DNA of 6,929 nucleotides from Desulfurobacteriaceae bacterium (GCA_027064485.1 JAMOPR010000271.1:1-6929); one strand, 5' to 3'; positions 1-6,656 are shown, counted from the first letter of the stretch. The notes: generated by a model not told the origin, from the letters alone. Made by a program: numbers and translations.

Positions 1-3000
1 CCGTTTACTACCGGTATTCCGTTTATAGTTTCTACGTTGAGTTGGGGTAAAATGCTTATTTTGGCTATAGATGTTGAGATTACTGCAGGTTCTACGAATG
101 TCACCTTTATGTTGGTTTTGAACGGCAATTCAAATTGTTTGGATTGTTTTTTGCTTTTCTTTCCTTTATTTAGCTGTATCCTTGCTTTTGAAATAGAAAG
201 TTTGCCTGTAACGGTATTTTGAGTTAAATCTATTTTCAGATTGCCGGAGACAGCGCTTTTCCAGAATGATATCTCACCTATGGGAACTTCTGAAGCAAAA
301 ATTTCGAATAAACCATTTTTCCCCTTTATCCCCAAGTTGCCGCTTCCTACGGTAATTTCTGAGTTTAAATTCTTTATGGTGCCGTTTTCTATTTCTCCCG
401 TTAGTTGGGAAACGGAGAATTTTTCCAGTAGGAAAGCGGTTTTTCCTTTTATGTTTTTGCCAGTAAAAGATAAAGAATAAGAAAGAGTGTTGTCGTATCT
501 GTAGTGACTTGTAATTTCTAACTTACCTTTAACGTATCTAAAGAAACTTTTTGCAGGAGATAGGTATATTAACCCTTTTATACCTAAATTACCTTCTACT
601 TTTCCGGATATTTGAAGCTTTTTGTTGAGTTTAACTTCAGGTTTTTCTACTTCTATCCATCCGTCTATATAAGAGAGTTTTGTTCCTGATACTTCTGGTT
701 TTCCATTTCTAAATGTTACGTAGATACCTGATACGGAAAACAATCTGTAGAAATTTTGAGGTTTAATTTCAAAAGCCGGAATAAAGACGTTACCGTTTAA
801 GTCGGGATAAGAAACATTAAACGTTCCGATTCCTACTTTGATTAAAGCCTGAGGGAATTTAACTGTGAAATTTTTAAAGGTGCCGAAGCTATTTACTTTG
901 CCTTCTTTAACGTTGACATTAGCAGAAAGTTGCGGAGACGTTATCTGGAATGTTCCTGTTTGAGTGCCTGTCTGATAACTGCCCTTAAAAGAAAGTTTTA
1001 GGGGATTTTTGAGTAGAGTGGTTGTTAGGTTTGTTTTACCTTTTAAAGTGATTGTTACGTTTTCTAACTGTCCTTTAAAAGTTCCTTTTGTAAAGCCAGA
1101 AATTGAGAAATTGTTTTCCTTTATATCCCCTGTTAGGGAGAAAATCCCACTAATATAGTTATTGCTCATATTGTAAGCAAATGATGTATTTAGATTGGTG
1201 TTTTCAAATCCTTTTATGTGAGAATTTCTTAGTTTAAATTTTAGTTCTTTATTAGAAATATTTAAAGAAAAATCCCCACCCTCAACGCTTTTTTTGCTTA
1301 TTTTTGCTGATTTTAATTTACCATCAAATTTTACGGTTAGTTGTCCGCAATCATACAAAACAACACCAAATAGAGAACTAAAAGTCCCTCCAACAGAACC
1401 AACCATGAAATTACCGTTAGCAGAATTTACAAAAGCTTTAACTTTAACCGATTTCTTCTTAACACTGACTTTATAGTTTCCGCTTACAGTTCCTGATAGT
1501 TCTACAGGTATTTTAACTTTGTAAAAAGTCAAGATATTGTTGATGTAGTCTATCGGCTTGTTGAGAACTTTTCCTTCAACCACTACAGAAAAAGGTTTGA
1601 AAGTAATTAAAAGGTTTTTTAATACAACATCCCTATTTTCACTGGATGCTTGAATTGTAAGTTGGTTACGGTTAAAGGAAAGATGTCCTCTAACTTTACC
1701 TATATAGCTATTACAGTAACTAAAATTTTCAGACGTAAAAGTGAAGTTTCCTAAAGGTTTTGAAAATGTTCCCGATATATCACCACTGAATGAAAAGTTT
1801 CCGCTTATGCCTTGTTTGCGGAGTAGGGTGAAGGAGGCGGTGGGGATTTTTTCACCGTAAGCTAAAATATGCATAGTTTTAGCTTTGATATCCATAGTGC
1901 CATCAATGTTTAGTTTCCCTTTTCCCGTAAGTGCAAGTTTAAAGTTTACCTTTTCGTTATCTCCCTTAAAGTTTGTAAATCCTGAGGCTGAAAATTTTTC
2001 ATAGGAAAATTCATCTATTCTTAATTTACCCGTATAAGAAAGTTTTTCTCTTTCTTTCCTAAATTCTACTTTTCCGCTTACAGTTGCTTCGGGGATTTTT
2101 TTTAGCGATTTAAAGAATGAAGTTTTAAATTTCTTAAAGAGAATTTCTCCTGAGATATTTTCTTTGGCGGCTAACGCGTGAAGAGATAATGGTTTTGAAA
2201 GCACAGAAATTTTCCACTTTTCTCTTCCGTTGCTACGAACCTTTATCAACGCATTTTTAATAGTTAACTGAGGGGTTTTTATCTGGTTACTTTTTACGTA
2301 AACAAACAGTTGGGGTTTCTTTATATCGCCTTTTACGTTAAAAGTTCCGCTAATACCTTCAACCTTGTAACTCTCAAAAGAGAAAAAGCCCTTTAAGTTC
2401 CCTTTAAGATTTAATTGAGGAAGAACCAGTCCCTTAGCTGAAAATTGCAAGTGTTTATAGTTAACAAGTCCTGATTGTAAATAGATTCCTCTTTCTAAGT
2501 TTCCTTCAGCTTTTATCCTAAAGTTTTGCTTCTTATAGCAGGCTATTCCTTCAAGAGAAAAGGAGGAGTTTTCTTTCCTTCCCTTTCCTCTAAAGCACCA
2601 ATCTGTTGCTTTTATTGTTCCGTTTAAGTAAATTTTCTTTAAATCCTTCGATGCTTTCAGTTTTCCAGTATAGTGATATCCGTCAAAAGAAATAATCAGG
2701 TTATCTGTTATTAGAAATTCGTTTTCTACTTTACCATTAAAAGGTTTAACTAATAGTAGTTTACCTTTGATGCTCCCAGACAATCCACCAAGCTTGAAAG
2801 ATTGAAGGTTATAAGAAAAATCTTTCCCAGTTAGCTTAGCTTCAGGAGATTGAAAGGAAAACTTCTCAATTTGAAGCCTTTGAGCATAAAAAGGTAAGGA
2901 GAAGTTTAAGTTAAAAGTTGATTCTCTTTTTTTTCTGTTAACGTTCTTTTTCTCTTTTTTGGTTTTTAGATTAAATTCTCCTACGCGCAGAATTTCAAAG

Positions 3001-3320
3001 TAGGGCTTTCTTTTTCTTAAACTTTCAAGCAGTTTAAGTTTGGCGTAGCATTGGCGAACGTTTAAATAGGTCGAAGGTCTTTTAAAGTATAGGTCTTTAA
3101 AGGAAATTTCTAAACTTCCGTTGCTGTAATCTACGTGAAAGTTAGATATTTGAAAAGTTGAAATTTTCTTTTCATGTAAGTAAAACTGTAGAAGTTCTTT
3201 GGCTGTTAGAAAGGAGAAATAAAAAAAACTTATTATCAGTAGTAATCTAAGGAGCTTGTGAAGCCTTCCCCTTTTTAAAGAGCGGAGAATATCACGCAAG
3301 AGTTCTCTATCTATTCTCAC
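1..3320 (-). CDS. tamB: TamB/AsmA-like envelope protein, N-terminal ~1106 residues (C-terminus beyond left edge)
   Basis: Seen: one open frame from a GTG at 3320 to the window edge, still open there (last codons read INGIPVVN). Residues 1-22 are basic, and 23-40 (LLRLLLIISFFYFSFLTA) form a single uncleaved membrane anchor. The rest is a long, low-complexity beta-rich series alternating hydrophobic and polar residues with recurring short units such as 'SGxF', 'xGNLxIKG' and 'VSGKVE', as in AsmA-like proteins built from a long hydrophobic beta-groove. The stretch at the left edge (VTFVEPAVISTS... ILPQLNVETING) resembles the beginning of the conserved TamB C-terminal domain (DUF490). Known: TamB/AsmA-like proteins span the periplasm and carry phospholipids to the outer membrane, often with a BamA-family partner. 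The GTG start overlaps the end of the lapB-like gene by 14 bp and has GGAG 7 nt upstream, which implies translational coupling. Orthology to TamB rather than YhdP or another AsmA-like paralogue is inferred. Confidence 0.8.
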   Translation of the reverse strand, partial: MRIDRELLRDILRSLKRGRLHKLLRLLLIISFFYFSFLTAKELLQFYLHEKKISTFQISNFHVDYSNGSLEISFKDLYFKRPSTYLNVRQCYAKLKLLESLRKRKPYFEILRVGEFNLKTKKEKKNVNRKKRESTFNLNFSLPFYAQRLQIEKFSFQSPEAKLTGKDFSYNLQSFKLGGLSGSIKGKLLLVKPFNGKVENEFLITDNLIISFDGYHYTGKLKASKDLKKIYLNGTIKATDWCFRGKGRKENSSFSLEGIACYKKQNFRIKAEGNLERGIYLQSGLVNYKHLQFSAKGLVLPQLNLKGNLKGFFSFESYKVEGISGTFNVKGDIKKPQLFVYVKSNQIKTPQLTIKNALIKVRSNGREKWKISVLSKPLSLHALAAKENISGEILFKKFKTSFFKSLKKIPEATVSGKVEFRKEREKLSYTGKLRIDEFSYEKFSASGFTNFKGDNEKVNFKLALTGKGKLNIDGTMDIKAKTMHILAYGEKIPTASFTLLRKQGISGNFSFSGDISGTFSKPLGNFTFTSENFSYCNSYIGKVRGHLSFNRNQLTIQASSENRDVVLKNLLITFKPFSVVVEGKVLNKPIDYINNILTFYKVKIPVELSGTVSGNYKVSVKKKSVKVKAFVNSANGNFMVGSVGGTFSSLFGVVLYDCGQLTVKFDGKLKSAKISKKSVEGGDFSLNISNKELKFKLRNSHIKGFENTNLNTSFAYNMSNNYISGIFSLTGDIKENNFSISGFTKGTFKGQLENVTITLKGKTNLTTTLLKNPLKLSFKGSYQTGTQTGTFQITSPQLSANVNVKEGKVNSFGTFKNFTVKFPQALIKVGIGTFNVSYPDLNGNVFIPAFEIKPQNFYRLFSVSGIYVTFRNGKPEVSGTKLSYIDGWIEVEKPEVKLNKKLQISGKVEGNLGIKGLIYLSPAKSFFRYVKGKLEITSHYRYDNTLSYSLSFTGKNIKGKTAFLLEKFSVSQLTGEIENGTIKNLNSEITVGSGNLGIKGKNGLFEIFASEVPIGEISFWKSAVSGNLKIDLTQNTVTGKLSISKARIQLNKGKKSKKQSKQFELPFKTNIKVTFVEPAVISTSIAKISILPQLNVETINGIPVVN

Positions 3321-4366
3321 AGTTTATCTCCAGGGTTTCCCAGTTACGACATTTGGGACATATCCAATCAAAAGTATCCGTTTCAAAACCACAATTTTCA
3401 CATTTAAAAGCCTTTTTTTTCTCCTTTAGTAATTTTAGGAATTTTTCTATTTCATCAACTACTTGTTTTTTTCTTCCTATTTCCCACAAAATTTTAAGGT
3501 AAATTTCCTTAACCTCAGAATCAACAGGAAACTTCTCATTAAGTTCCTCAAGAAGTTTCAGGGCTTCATCTTTTCTGTTTTCGTTAATAAGAAGTTGAAC
3601 AAGTTTGAGTCCGATGACAGGATTTAACTCCGTTTTATTGATTATATCTCTGAGTTTTTCTTCGTTAAGTCCTTCAAACTCTTCTATGATTTCTAAAAAA
3701 GGTTGCATATGTTTGGGCGACAATCTCATTCCCTGAAGAGCTTTTGAATAACCTTTTTCTGTCTCGCCAACGTAATAGTAGAGTTTTGAGATTACATAGT
3801 AGAAAAAAGGGGTTGGGAGGGGGGAGTGGATTTTCCTAATAATTTTAAAAGCTTTATCTGTTCTGCCTTTTTCTATGTAAAAGTTCGCAAGATAAAGTTT
3901 GGTGTATAGTAATTCATCTTCAAATTCCTTTTTCAAGGCAACGGCTTTCTCTAAAAATTCAACAGATTCTTCTATCCTTCCAGAATTCTTATAAATTTTG
4001 GCTATTTCGTAGTAGAAGTAACTTTCTCCGGGGAAAAGTCTTACCCCTTCTAACAGAGCTTCTTCAGCTCTATCTAAAAAACCAGCACTTTTATAAACCA
4101 ATCCTAAGTTCAGATAGACTAACTTTTTCTCATCTACCGATAGGTTTTTCTCTTTCAGGCTTTCCAGTATTTTAAGGCTCTTCCAGTATTCACCTTTTTC
4201 TTTTAATAGAAGAGCTAAAGTTATATACGCATTTACCGAATTTTCGGTATCTGTCTCCGGAATCTGATTGATAAGGTCCTGACGATTAATAGAAACTTTC
4301 TTTAGATATCCCTCTAACGAACTCGCTTGCTTTTGGTTAAATTTAAAAAAAAATTTTTCTAAGCAT
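3307..4366 (-). CDS. lapB: LapB/YciM-like TPR protein with C-terminal rubredoxin-like metal-binding domain; frame broken at a T9 run near the start
   Basis: Seen: tandem TPR-like helix pairs (for example AYITLALLLKEKGEYWKSLK, LGLVYKSAGFLDRAEEALL, EIAKIYKNSGRIEESVEFLE), then a C-terminal zinc-ribbon/rubredoxin knuckle with CENCGF and WICPKCRNWETL. The four cysteines are C322, C325, C336 and C339 of a ~352-residue product. TPRs followed by this cysteine domain are the signature of LapB (389 aa in E. coli), which with FtsH controls LpxC turnover and LPS supply. The E. coli protein has an N-terminal membrane helix; none is seen here. The only well-placed start is the ATG at 4366 with GGGAG 5 nt upstream, but from it the frame stops after seven codons at 4343-4345. 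The TPR frame is open from the HIT stop codon onward and is joined only if one T of the T9 run (4345-4353) is lost. In-frame TTG at 4101 would delete the first TPRs and has no good ribosome site. LPS function is inferred from family resemblance. Confidence 0.8.
3328..3331 (-). promoter_or_regulatory. Shine-Dalgarno for the GTG start of the TamB-like gene
   Basis: GGAG on the minus strand, 7 nt before the GTG at 3320. It lies inside the last codons of the lapB-like gene. It supports the overlapping GTG over the later in-frame TTG codon. Confidence 0.6.
4345..4353 (-). other. T9 homopolymer that separates the lapB-like start codon from its reading frame
   Basis: On the coding (minus) strand the start region reads ATG CTT AGA AAA ATT TTT TTT TAA. 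Nine Ts follow five As. With eight Ts the same bases read M-L-R-K-I-F-F-K-F-N-Q and continue through the whole TPR protein. A -1 ribosomal shift would not restore the frame; loss of one U in the transcript, a +1 or -2 ribosomal shift, or a one-base sequencing error would. Confidence 0.75.
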
Positions 4367-4368
4367 AT

Positions 4369-4860
4369 TTACTCCCAATTTTCCTTCAATATATCATAAG
4401 TTTCATAAACAGATTGAGGTATGACTTTAACATTGCCAATTATGGGCATAAAGTTTGTATCACCCTGCCATCTCGGAACAACGTGGTAATGAATATGGGT
4501 ATCAACGCTACCACCAGAAACTTTCCCCAAATTTAAACCGATGTTGAATCCTTCAGGGTTGTAAGCTTTCTTTAAAACTCTAATAGCCTTTTGAAGCAAG
4601 TAATTAATTTCTTCCATTTCTTCAGGAAGAAGAGAAAGAAAATCTCCCGTATGTCTTACGGGACAAATCATTAAATGCCCCGTATTGTAAGGAAACTTGT
4701 TTAAGATTACTAAAGCTTTATTTCCCCTGTAAAGTAGTAGATTTTCTCTATCTTTCGAAATATCATCGTTAAAAGCTTTACATATAAAACATCCCGAAGT
4801 TCTATCTTCAGTAGCTTTTTGGACGTAGCTTAATCTCCATGGAGCCCACAGGATTTCCAT
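4369..4860 (-). CDS. HIT-family nucleotide hydrolase/phosphorylase, Ap4A phosphorylase-like
   Basis: Seen: 163 residues. The N-terminus is MEILWAPWRLSYV, followed by a C24-x-x-C27 pair (GCFICKAF), the conserved NKFPYNTGHLM strand-turn (54-64), H70, and the histidine triad H122-I-H124-Y-H126-VVPRW. The tail GDTNFMPIIGNVKVIPQS follows. Known: the middle His of the triad is the nucleophile in HIT enzymes. The WAPWR start, the Cys pair and the 'GGS...H.H.HVVPRW.GD.NF' block are typical of the subgroup containing mycobacterial Ap4A phosphorylase (Rv2613c), with Cys and His residues that can bind zinc. A role in degrading diadenosine polyphosphates in the cytoplasm is inferred; substrate cannot be read from sequence. 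The ATG start has AAGGAG a few bases upstream. The gene follows the chemoreceptor by 29 bp, and its stop is 2 bp from the lapB-like ATG. Confidence 0.9.
   Translation of the reverse strand: MEILWAPWRLSYVQKATEDRTSGCFICKAFNDDISKDRENLLLYRGNKALVILNKFPYNTGHLMICPVRHTGDFLSLLPEEMEEINYLLQKAIRVLKKAYNPEGFNIGLNLGKVSGGSVDTHIHYHVVPRWQGDTNFMPIIGNVKVIPQSVYETYDILKENWE
4372..4376 (-). promoter_or_regulatory. Shine-Dalgarno of the lapB-like gene, inside the end of the HIT gene
   Basis: GGGAG formed by the last two sense codons (TGG GAG) of the HIT gene, with 5 nt (TAAAT, containing the HIT stop) before the ATG at 4366. This spacing favours the ATG at 4366. An in-frame ATA directly after the stop would be only 3 nt away and is an unlikely start. 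Confidence 0.65.
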
Positions 4861-4889
4861 ATTTTCTCCTTAACCGTAAAATTGTATGG

Positions 4890-5630
4890 TTATTTCTTGA
4901 GTAAATACGAAAAAGCAGACGCCAAAATTTTTTGAGACCTCACCAATATACTATTAATGCGTTCAACTGCTACAGAAATTCCCGATAAACCCTTTACCTC
5001 CTCAACAACTTTAGTTTGGGCAGAATTAATCTCTTTCATCTCGTCAGATATTTTGATAACTTGGTTTATGTCATCTACTAATCTGTCCATCTTCTCTCTT
5101 ATATTTCTCATAGCTTCTATATTTTCCTTTAAAGCTGCCAGTTTTGGTTCTATTTCTTTATTTAACTCTTTTATTTCATTCACAGAATGAAAAGTATTTT
5201 TTGCCATGTTCCTTATTTCATTGGCAACAACTGCAAAGTTTCTACCTACTTCTCCTGCTCTTGCTGCTTCTATGGAAGCATTAATGGCTATAAGTTCTGT
5301 ATGTCCCGCTATACCCTCTATGTCTTCAAGGTAACTTTTAATCTTGCTTAAACTCTCAAGAAGATTTTCATACTCTTCAGATATAGTTGACATATGGTCT
5401 ACTATAGGCTTAAACTCTTTCACAAAAGATTTTAAATCTTCTGAAACTTTATAAAGAACTTCAACATCTTTGGATAAAACTTGGTTATTCTCCACAAATA
5501 CGCTCTCTACTTGCTCTACCAATTTGGATATAACAGTAGAAAGCTCTTTCATAGAAAGCGTTCCTCTGCTTAAAATAGAAAGTGAGTCAGAAATTTCCTT
5601 TATTAGTCTTTCATCAGGTCTGTTCCGCAT
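4890..5630 (-). CDS. Small soluble methyl-accepting chemotaxis-like protein (signalling hairpin only), ODP-coupled receptor
   Basis: Seen: 246 residues, almost entirely helical heptads, with no hydrophobic membrane segment, HAMP or recognisable sensor domain. Two long coiled-coil arms (about 1-110 and 136-240) flank the conserved receptor tip: AINASIEAARAGE (115-127), then GRNFAVVANEIRNMA (129-143). This tip contacts CheA and CheW in chemoreceptors. The usual GRGF reads GRNF here. Known: cytoplasmic receptors lacking sensor domains are encoded beside oxygen-binding di-iron proteins in several phyla; in Treponema denticola the pair gives chemotactic responses to oxygen and iron. Here the gene overlaps the ODP-like gene by 28 bp and starts at an ATG with GGAG 8 nt upstream, so co-translation and partnership are likely. 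No che genes lie in the window, so coupling to a kinase is inferred. The C-terminus (SYLLKK) has no CheR/CheB pentapeptide tether. Confidence 0.9.
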   Translation of the reverse strand: MRNRPDERLIKEISDSLSILSRGTLSMKELSTVISKLVEQVESVFVENNQVLSKDVEVLYKVSEDLKSFVKEFKPIVDHMSTISEEYENLLESLSKIKSYLEDIEGIAGHTELIAINASIEAARAGEVGRNFAVVANEIRNMAKNTFHSVNEIKELNKEIEPKLAALKENIEAMRNIREKMDRLVDDINQVIKISDEMKEINSAQTKVVEEVKGLSGISVAVERINSILVRSQKILASAFSYLLKK

Positions 5631-6385
5631 TTTAGGCTCTCCATAAATTTAAAGAAGTTTTTTACATCCTTATCTACAATAATAGCTCCGTGCTGAGGAA
5701 GTATAGCCTTAATATCTCTATTTTTAACTCTATTCAGCCAAACTTTAACTGCTTTGTTATTAGCCATAAGTATTCTGTGTGGGGTATATAAATACTCCAA
5801 ATGTTCCAGCCAATCATCAACTACTAAATAACTAAAGTTTCCTAATGCAATTCCTATATCACCGGAAAATAAAAACTTCGAAACGGGGTCATAAATATTG
5901 AAATGATTCGGAGAGTGAAGATAATGAGCTGGTATTATCTCTAATGGAGTTTTTCCTAAGTTTATATGCTTACCTTCGGAGGGAATGGCTATTGCCCTTT
6001 TAGAGATATCGCTTACTCCGAAATGAGGTAGGAATCTTACCCACAGTTCTCCAATAACTATTTTTGCTTGAGGACAAACGTCCTTCCACATAGGAAGAGA
6101 ACCACAAACATCTGGGTCCTGATGGCAGAAGTAAATGTATTTAATAGAATCTAAAGGTATGTATTTGGAAATTTTGAAAACGAGGAACGGAAAGATGTGG
6201 TATCCTCCTGGGTCTACAAGAAATGCTTCTCCGTTATCCACTATCAAATAGGATAAAACGTCAACAGCTCCTATTCCGGAACTAATGCCTTTCGTTCCTA
6301 AATAAATTACTTTATGGTTGTAACCTTCATAAAGAACCACATCTTCACCTGGGTGGAGGTCTTTAGATAACTTGTATCCTTCCAT
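5603..6385 (-). CDS. ODP-type metallo-beta-lactamase-fold di-iron protein (putative O2/Fe(II) sensor)
   Basis: Seen: 260 residues from the ATG at 6385. The single MBL domain has a strand leading to DPGG (58-61), then the metal motif H88-Q-D90-P-D92-V-C-G-S, then LHSPNHF with H157, FSGD with D176, and LPQHG with H232. Order and spacing match the di-iron site of flavodiiron proteins (HxExDH...H...D...H), but the HQDPD form, with Asp for Glu and no following His, and the lack of a flavodoxin domain point to ODP. Known: ODP binds O2 at a di-iron centre as a peroxo adduct and modulates CheA through a cytoplasmic receptor. The adjacent overlapping receptor gene supports this over a hydrolase or NO/O2 reductase role. 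The frame is open upstream to a TTG at 6574, but that extension has no ribosome site and is compositionally unlike the domain. First gene of the apparent operon. Confidence 0.88.
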   Translation of the reverse strand: MEGYKLSKDLHPGEDVVLYEGYNHKVIYLGTKGISSGIGAVDVLSYLIVDNGEAFLVDPGGYHIFPFLVFKISKYIPLDSIKYIYFCHQDPDVCGSLPMWKDVCPQAKIVIGELWVRFLPHFGVSDISKRAIAIPSEGKHINLGKTPLEIIPAHYLHSPNHFNIYDPVSKFLFSGDIGIALGNFSYLVVDDWLEHLEYLYTPHRILMANNKAVKVWLNRVKNRDIKAILPQHGAIIVDKDVKNFFKFMESLKCGTDLMKD

Positions 6386-6393
6386 TTCTTTTA

Positions 6394-6397
6394 CTCC
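6394..6397 (-). promoter_or_regulatory. Shine-Dalgarno fixing the ODP-like start at 6385
   Basis: GGAG on the minus strand, 8 nt before the ATG at 6385. It supports MEGYKLSKDL as the N-terminus rather than the 63-residue-longer TTG reading. Confidence 0.65.
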
Positions 6398-6408
6398 GTT
6401 ATTTTCGT

Positions 6409-6427
6409 TTTGATAAATTTTATCAAA
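6409..6427 (-). promoter_or_regulatory. Fur-box-like 9-1-9 palindrome over an extended -10 of the ODP operon
   Basis: Plus strand TTTGATAAATTTTATCAAA: perfect 9-bp arms around one central base. The inner 15 bp, TGATAAA-T-TTTATCA (6411-6425), differ from the 7-1-7 Fur consensus TGATAATNATTATCA at one position per half-site. On the minus strand the same bases contain TGATAAAAT, an extended -10 (TGnTAnnnT; hexamer TAAAAT at 6422-6417). A transcript would start near 6410, about 25 nt before the ATG. A repressor bound here would block that -10. Assignment to Fur rather than PerR or another regulator is inferred. Confidence 0.5.
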
Positions 6428-6448
6428 GATTCTTCGGAGATAGATTCT

Positions 6449-6474
6449 CCCTAACAAATTGACATTTGTTAGGG
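6449..6474. promoter_or_regulatory. 26-bp inverted repeat in the divergent region, operator-like
   Basis: Perfect 11-bp arms, CCCTAACAAAT (6449-6459) and ATTTGTTAGGG (6464-6474), around TGAC. Neither strand has a following T tract, so it is not a Rho-independent terminator. It sits between the divergent genes, about 65 bp upstream of the ODP-like ATG, and its centre contains a plus-strand TTGACA. An operator or a leader hairpin are the options; the binding protein is not recognised. Confidence 0.5.
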
Positions 6475-6489
6475 GAAATTGGGTAAAAT
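6459..6489 (+). promoter_or_regulatory. Possible plus-strand promoter inside the distal inverted repeat
   Basis: A perfect TTGACA (6459-6464), 19 nt, then TAAAAT (6484-6489). The spacer is 2 nt longer than ideal and the start would be ~160 nt before the recombinase ATG. The overlap with the inverted repeat would place this promoter under the same regulator. Confidence 0.25.
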
Positions 6490-6544
6490 TAGGGACGCAA
6501 AAAAAAACGTAGAACGGGCGAAAAACGGTAGAATTGAACAAATG

Positions 6545-6574
6545 TTTATATATTTGCCCAATTTTAAATGCCAA
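6545..6574 (-). promoter_or_regulatory. Possible distal promoter for the ODP operon
   Basis: Minus strand TTGGCA (6574-6569), then TATATA at 16 nt or TATAAA at 18 nt (6552-6545). It would give a ~150 nt leader passing through both inverted repeats. Resemblance only; the AT-rich background makes chance matches common. Confidence 0.25.
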
Positions 6575-6645
6575 AGGAACAACTATTTGGGATGGTAAAT
6601 AGGGGAAATATATTGATGTTTATTTAATTAACCATAAAATTTAAT

Positions 6646-6649
6646 GGAG
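6646..6649 (+). promoter_or_regulatory. Shine-Dalgarno of the tyrosine recombinase gene
   Basis: GGAG, 7 nt before the ATG at 6657. The in-frame ATG at 6651 would be only 1 nt away, so 6657 is the better start. Confidence 0.6.
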
Positions 6650-6656
6650 AATGGAC

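Noticed and set aside
37..480. Two small plus-strand open frames (37-222 and 241-480)
   Set aside because: They lie antisense to the TamB-like gene, have no ribosome sites and resemble no protein.
1294..1476. 60-residue plus-strand open frame
   Set aside because: Antisense shadow of the TamB-like gene.
4099..4101. TTG as the start of the TPR protein
   Set aside because: The same frame upstream encodes clear TPR-like helices back to the HIT stop, and the bases before this TTG give no properly spaced Shine-Dalgarno.
4957..5190. 77-residue plus-strand open frame, Ser/Phe/Ile rich
   Set aside because: Antisense shadow of the chemoreceptor coiled coil; its composition is what reversed Glu/Lys-rich helices give.
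6410..6426. FNR box (TTGATnnnnATCAA)
   Set aside because: The half-sites TTGAT and ATCAA are present but separated by 7 nt instead of 4; the 7-1-7 Fur-type reading fits better.
6449..6474. Rho-independent terminator
   Set aside because: The stem is AT-rich with no T run after it on either strand.
6386..6574. 63-residue N-terminal extension of the MBL protein from a TTG at 6574
   Set aside because: No ribosome site at the TTG, composition unlike an MBL domain, and it would run through the two palindromes; ATG at 6385 has a good GGAG.
6542..6598. 18-codon plus-strand leader peptide starting at 6542
   Set aside because: No ribosome site and no recognisable attenuator or stalling motif.
6586..6614. 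Plus-strand promoter TTTGGG-N17-TATATT near the recombinase gene
   Set aside because: The -35 is poor and such -10 matches are frequent in this AT-rich stretch.
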